Positions 60,869 through 64,000 of a DNA stretch of 64,000 nt are shown here, piece by piece. Source of the stretch: Bacillota bacterium (GTDB lineage Bacteria > Bacillota > Clostridia > Lachnospirales > Lachnospiraceae); assembly GCA_023399055.1 (NCBI GenBank), contig JAEWQV010000016.1:62001-126000 (forward strand). The letters run 5' to 3'. Below the pieces are notes generated by a model, which had not been told where the DNA came from, made no database searches, and saw only the letters and a program-made list of their open reading frames with translations. The position numbers were made by a program, and so were the translations under genes. Numbering within the stretch: the stretch's first letter is position 1; every line of letters begins with the position of its first letter.

Positions 60869-62788
60869 TTGGAAATTGTTATACTTTTAGATTCTTATAA
60901 AGAGTTACAGAGAAATGATTTCAAGAATATTGATAATCTAAAAGTTTATGAAAAAGATGATCCTGATTTTATGGAGAGCAATACTTCACAAATTTTTTTG
61001 ATATTTTCTGCTTACTATTCAAAAAAAGATGTGCCGCTGGAGAACCTGATTATTAATCGTACGAATGCGATAGTATTGCATGTTTATATAGCATTCAATC
61101 AGGTAATCTTTGGGCCTTGCCGCATTCATCCTGGAGATGTCTGTATGGATTGTTTTTACAATGGTATCGTCAACAATCGGAATAATGACATTTTGGACCA
61201 TGTTGAGTATTCTGCTCCATCACCTTTAGATACGTTTTCATTAATGATATTACAGGAATTCATTTCTTATATTCACAGTGAATTAAAGAAAGGCAATAAC
61301 TTTTTAACAGGAAAGGTAATACGAATTTCATTAAATGTCTTAACGGTTGATATACACAATGTAATACAATATGAATTTTGCGATTGTGTAAAATATCTGA
61401 CAGAGGAAGAAGATGCTGAACCTGATTTAGAAATTGAGGAGATATGTGATAACAATAGTTTACGATTAAAAAGCAATATACCGGTAAAGGATATTAAGAA
61501 GGACATCTATGATTCCTTCAATGGCCTGGTATCCAATATATATAAGGATATGAATTCAATATTTCTACCGTTGGTATGTGTGGAATTTAATTCTAGTAGA
61601 GGTACTATTGTTAATGGTTCTTATGGTAGAACAAATACATATAGAGGTTCCGAAGATTCTGCAATATTAGAGATGTTAGAACGATATTCTAATATGTGGC
61701 CTAAAAAGAGAATTAAGAGAATTCGATCCTCTTATAATAAACTCACAGAAGAAGCGATTAATCCAAGAGATTTTATATTAAATAATCAAGCCATTACTAA
61801 ACTTACAAATGATAAATACTATATTTATACAGATGATTTGGAATTTGATTGGGTAGAAGGATATTCTTTGGTAAATAAGAAAAGGGTTTTAGTTCCGGAG
61901 CAATTAGTATATTTTGATATTGATGAAGTAAAAAGTGATGTAAATCGTTTTGTTTTTGAAACATCAAACGGAGCCGCACTTGGTGGTTCACTTCAGGAGG
62001 CTATTTTATTTGGACTGTTCGAAATAATTGAAAGAGATTCGTTTCTTATAGCTTGGTATAACAAGCTGGAGCTAACAAGAATAAAACTAGATTCCATAGT
62101 TGATGACAAGATTAAGAGCATAATTAAATATATAAACAATGTTAAATATGATATCCATCTGTTTGATGCCACCATGGAAAGCAACATTCCATCTATTATT
62201 TGCTTAGCAATTAATAAAGATAAAGAAGCTATTGTAAGCAGTTATCTGGCAGCAGGTGCACATATTAATCCCATAAAAGCCATTGAAGGTGCTTTAGTTG
62301 AAGTGATAAGCTCTATTCCTGTTTATGAAAAAAGCTTTGCAAATAAAGTAGAACAGGCAAGGAAATTATACAGTAATCCGGATTTAGTCCAACAGATGGA
62401 GGATCATGTATTATTGTATTCTTTACCGGAAGCGATTCAGAGTTATAATTTTCTGCTTAATTCAAAAAGGGAAAAGACAATGGAGGAACTATATCCTCAA
62501 TGGAAAGATTTCTGTCAGGAATACTCAATTACAAAGATATTAAAGCATGTATTAAAACAAGTAACAAAGTATAACAAGGATGTTATTGTAGTCAACTGCT
62601 CCAATAATTTAATAAAAAAATATGATTTATATGCGGTGAAAGTTATGGTTCCGGGGATGCTTTCGATGACCTTTGGGCAACAAAACAAAAGAATAAACGA
62701 GGAAAGAGTGAAGAGGATTCCTGTTATATGCCACTATAGAGAGAAGGAAAACGAAACGCTAAACCTTTACCCACATTCCTTCCCATAG
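60869..62788 (+). CDS. YcaO-type azoline cyclodehydratase
   Basis: 639-residue YcaO enzyme converting Cys (and Ser/Thr) of the core into azolines with ATP. The N-terminal ~200 residues are a ThiF-like/C-protein module with GPCRIHPGDVCMDCFYNG. The YcaO domain begins near 225: RGTIVNGSYGRTNTYRGSEDSAILEMLERYSNMW, then the ATP/Mg motif ETSNGAALGGSLQEAILFGLFEIIERDSF with its conserved Glu residues. The last residues (LYPHSFP) fit the proline-rich YcaO C-terminus needed for activity. The TTG start follows GGAGG. It is the central enzyme of the RiPP cluster. Confidence 0.9.
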   Translation: MEIVILLDSYKELQRNDFKNIDNLKVYEKDDPDFMESNTSQIFLIFSAYYSKKDVPLENLIINRTNAIVLHVYIAFNQVIFGPCRIHPGDVCMDCFYNGIVNNRNNDILDHVEYSAPSPLDTFSLMILQEFISYIHSELKKGNNFLTGKVIRISLNVLTVDIHNVIQYEFCDCVKYLTEEEDAEPDLEIEEICDNNSLRLKSNIPVKDIKKDIYDSFNGLVSNIYKDMNSIFLPLVCVEFNSSRGTIVNGSYGRTNTYRGSEDSAILEMLERYSNMWPKKRIKRIRSSYNKLTEEAINPRDFILNNQAITKLTNDKYYIYTDDLEFDWVEGYSLVNKKRVLVPEQLVYFDIDEVKSDVNRFVFETSNGAALGGSLQEAILFGLFEIIERDSFLIAWYNKLELTRIKLDSIVDDKIKSIIKYINNVKYDIHLFDATMESNIPSIICLAINKDKEAIVSSYLAAGAHINPIKAIEGALVEVISSIPVYEKSFANKVEQARKLYSNPDLVQQMEDHVLLYSLPEAIQSYNFLLNSKREKTMEELYPQWKDFCQEYSITKILKHVLKQVTKYNKDVIVVNCSNNLIKKYDLYAVKVMVPGMLSMTFGQQNKRINEERVKRIPVICHYREKENETLNLYPHSFP

Positions 62789-62828
62789 CAAATTATAGTG
62801 AAAACATAGCAGGATAAGGAGATATAGT

Positions 62829-64000
62829 ATGATTTACAATCAATATGTTGAATTTATTAATAAACTATCATATGAACGCTATGAAAATTTTGATAATTTA
62901 GATCACGATACGGATGTATTTCCCATTATGACACAGATTGATAATGAAGCATTTTTGAATTTAAATATTAAAGAGTTAAAGCAATTTGGTCTGGGGGAAA
63001 CCTTTCCACTAATACATCATGAGTTTGATTTTAAAGATAGTTTACATTGTTTATCTACAGTATCTTATTACACAAATGCTATATTAAGATTTGAACCACA
63101 GAATCCATATTTTTATCATTGTGCTGTTCCGTCTGCAAAAGGGATACATCCTTGTGAGTGCTATTATATTATTAAAATAAATGATAATTTTCAATTAATG
63201 CGTTTCAACACAGCATTCTTTGGTATGGAGCTAATAAAAAGCAAAGTTGATGAAATTATATTAGAAAAAATTATCGGAGATAAATTAAATGAACAGGATA
63301 TCTTGGTGATAATTGCATCAGATATATTCCGATTAGCAAAATATTATGGTTCGTTCTCATTTGTTTTATCAGCATTAGATGCAGGCCATATTGCAGCGCA
63401 ACTGGGAATGGTCGCATCACGTGGGGTGCAGTCAATCTCTTCGTATTATGATATTAATATCAAAGAAATAGCAGACATTATGGACGTAGATTATATGGAA
63501 ATACATCCCGAGTTACTTATGCATATAAGATTAAACGATAGCTGTAAAAAAATAAAGATAGAAGAGAAGCTGCCATGTAAGCCAAGAAAATCTTTCTTTA
63601 GTGATAATATAAGAAAATTAGACACTATTGTATATATTAATGATTTATTAGTAAGTGATTCAATTAACAGACCATCGATGTGTAAAAAGCAGAAAAATGA
63701 GTACATAATTACGAATGTTAAGGTTACCGATTTTAGAGTAAAGGATTTTAATACTGCAATTTATAATCGCACATCTGCACAGAATATACTGGGTACTTTC
63801 AGCCTTGAGAGCTATATTTCTGAAGTAGTATTTGAAAAGATAGTTCATGAAATATGTAAATACATGAAAGATATTTGCCTGGAGAAAAGTATAAAAATTT
63901 ATTGCTTTATCAATAATGTAGTTAATTACAAGCGAGGCTGGTATGTATTTGAGGAAGGTATAGCAAAGCTTCTTAATAATAATTCTACTGATATGTCAGA
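62829..64000 (+). CDS. SagB-type azoline dehydrogenase, 3' end beyond the window
   Basis: Frame open from the ATG at 62829 (RBS TAAGGAGA) through the right edge, at least 390 codons. FMN-dependent nitroreductase-fold protein expected to oxidise azolines to thiazoles/oxazoles. Supporting segments are GETFPLIHHEF and SVSYYTNA-like active-site entry, PSAKGIHPCECYYIIKI (family pattern PSaGglyp.e.yv) and SFVLSALDAGHIAAQLGMVASRGVQ (family pattern ...eaG...qnl.L.a..lgl). A second nitroreductase-like half begins after about residue 230 (TIVYINDLLVSDSINRPS), so it may be a two-domain fusion as in TclN-like proteins. Confidence 0.8.
   Translation, partial: MIYNQYVEFINKLSYERYENFDNLDHDTDVFPIMTQIDNEAFLNLNIKELKQFGLGETFPLIHHEFDFKDSLHCLSTVSYYTNAILRFEPQNPYFYHCAVPSAKGIHPCECYYIIKINDNFQLMRFNTAFFGMELIKSKVDEIILEKIIGDKLNEQDILVIIASDIFRLAKYYGSFSFVLSALDAGHIAAQLGMVASRGVQSISSYYDINIKEIADIMDVDYMEIHPELLMHIRLNDSCKKIKIEEKLPCKPRKSFFSDNIRKLDTIVYINDLLVSDSINRPSMCKKQKNEYIITNVKVTDFRVKDFNTAIYNRTSAQNILGTFSLESYISEVVFEKIVHEICKYMKDICLEKSIKIYCFINNVVNYKRGWYVFEEGIAKLLNNNSTDMS

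Overview
The window comes from an anaerobic, low-GC Firmicute of the Lachnospiraceae type, close in style to Lachnoclostridium phytofermentans. The signs are tandem GH65 phosphorylases with LacI regulators, cytoplasmic-looking S8 proteases, AprAB-type assimilatory sulfate reduction, siroheme synthesis from glutamyl-tRNA, frequent TTG/GTG starts and strong AGGAGG ribosome binding sites. No plasmid or phage backbone genes are seen.

Region 1 (1-20,490) is a carbohydrate locus: a GH65 phosphorylase cut by the left edge, a GH15 enzyme, two paralogous LacI regulators, a chemoreceptor, an ABC sugar importer (lipoprotein plus two permeases), a 1403-residue secreted and membrane-anchored GH87-like beta-helix enzyme, a second GH65 and a beta-phosphoglucomutase. 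The best reading is use of alpha-1,3-glucan or nigeran-like polymers: surface cleavage by the GH87-like enzyme, import of oligosaccharides, phosphorolysis by GH65 to beta-glucose-1-phosphate, then conversion to glucose-6-phosphate. Palindromic TTAAYCGRTTAA sites in the importer and chemoreceptor promoters are likely operators of the local LacI proteins.

Region 2 (20,500-30,830) is general cell function: two tandem S8 subtilases without signal peptides, a LiaF-like plus DUF4097-type membrane pair, a D-Ala-D-Ala carboxypeptidase, a CPBP (CAAX-type) membrane protease, an iron-containing alcohol dehydrogenase and a CDF metal transporter.

Region 3 (30,830-49,404) is sulfate assimilation with its cofactor supply: sulfate importer (binding protein, CysT, CysW, CysA), a LacI regulator, AprA/AprB-like APS reductase, CysD/CysN, an AsrC-like siroheme sulfite reductase, then HemA, a siroheme dehydrogenase, HemC, a CobA-HemD fusion, HemB and HemL. 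Together they take sulfate to sulfide and glutamyl-tRNA to siroheme. Structured intergenic elements of unknown role sit before the sulfite reductase, hemA and hemC.

Region 4 (49,405-64,000) begins at a tRNA-Gln gene followed by a broken acetyltransferase and gene fragments, then moves into visibly more AT-rich DNA. It holds an apparently intact but right-truncated thiopeptide-type RiPP cluster: Cys/Ser-rich precursor, ABC exporter, LanB-type dehydratase, a small thiopeptide-type LanB C-terminal/pyridine-synthase-like protein, an RRE/ThiF-like partner, a YcaO cyclodehydratase and a SagB-type dehydrogenase running off the edge. Upstream and divergent is an unusual control module: an AgrC-like GHKL kinase, a response regulator with a Spo0A-type DNA-binding domain, and between them on the opposite strand a free-standing 14-codon gene (MKGFWEKLFEWLSI) with its own strong RBS and terminator. 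This cluster and its peptide-linked control module are the most likely undescribed system in the window.
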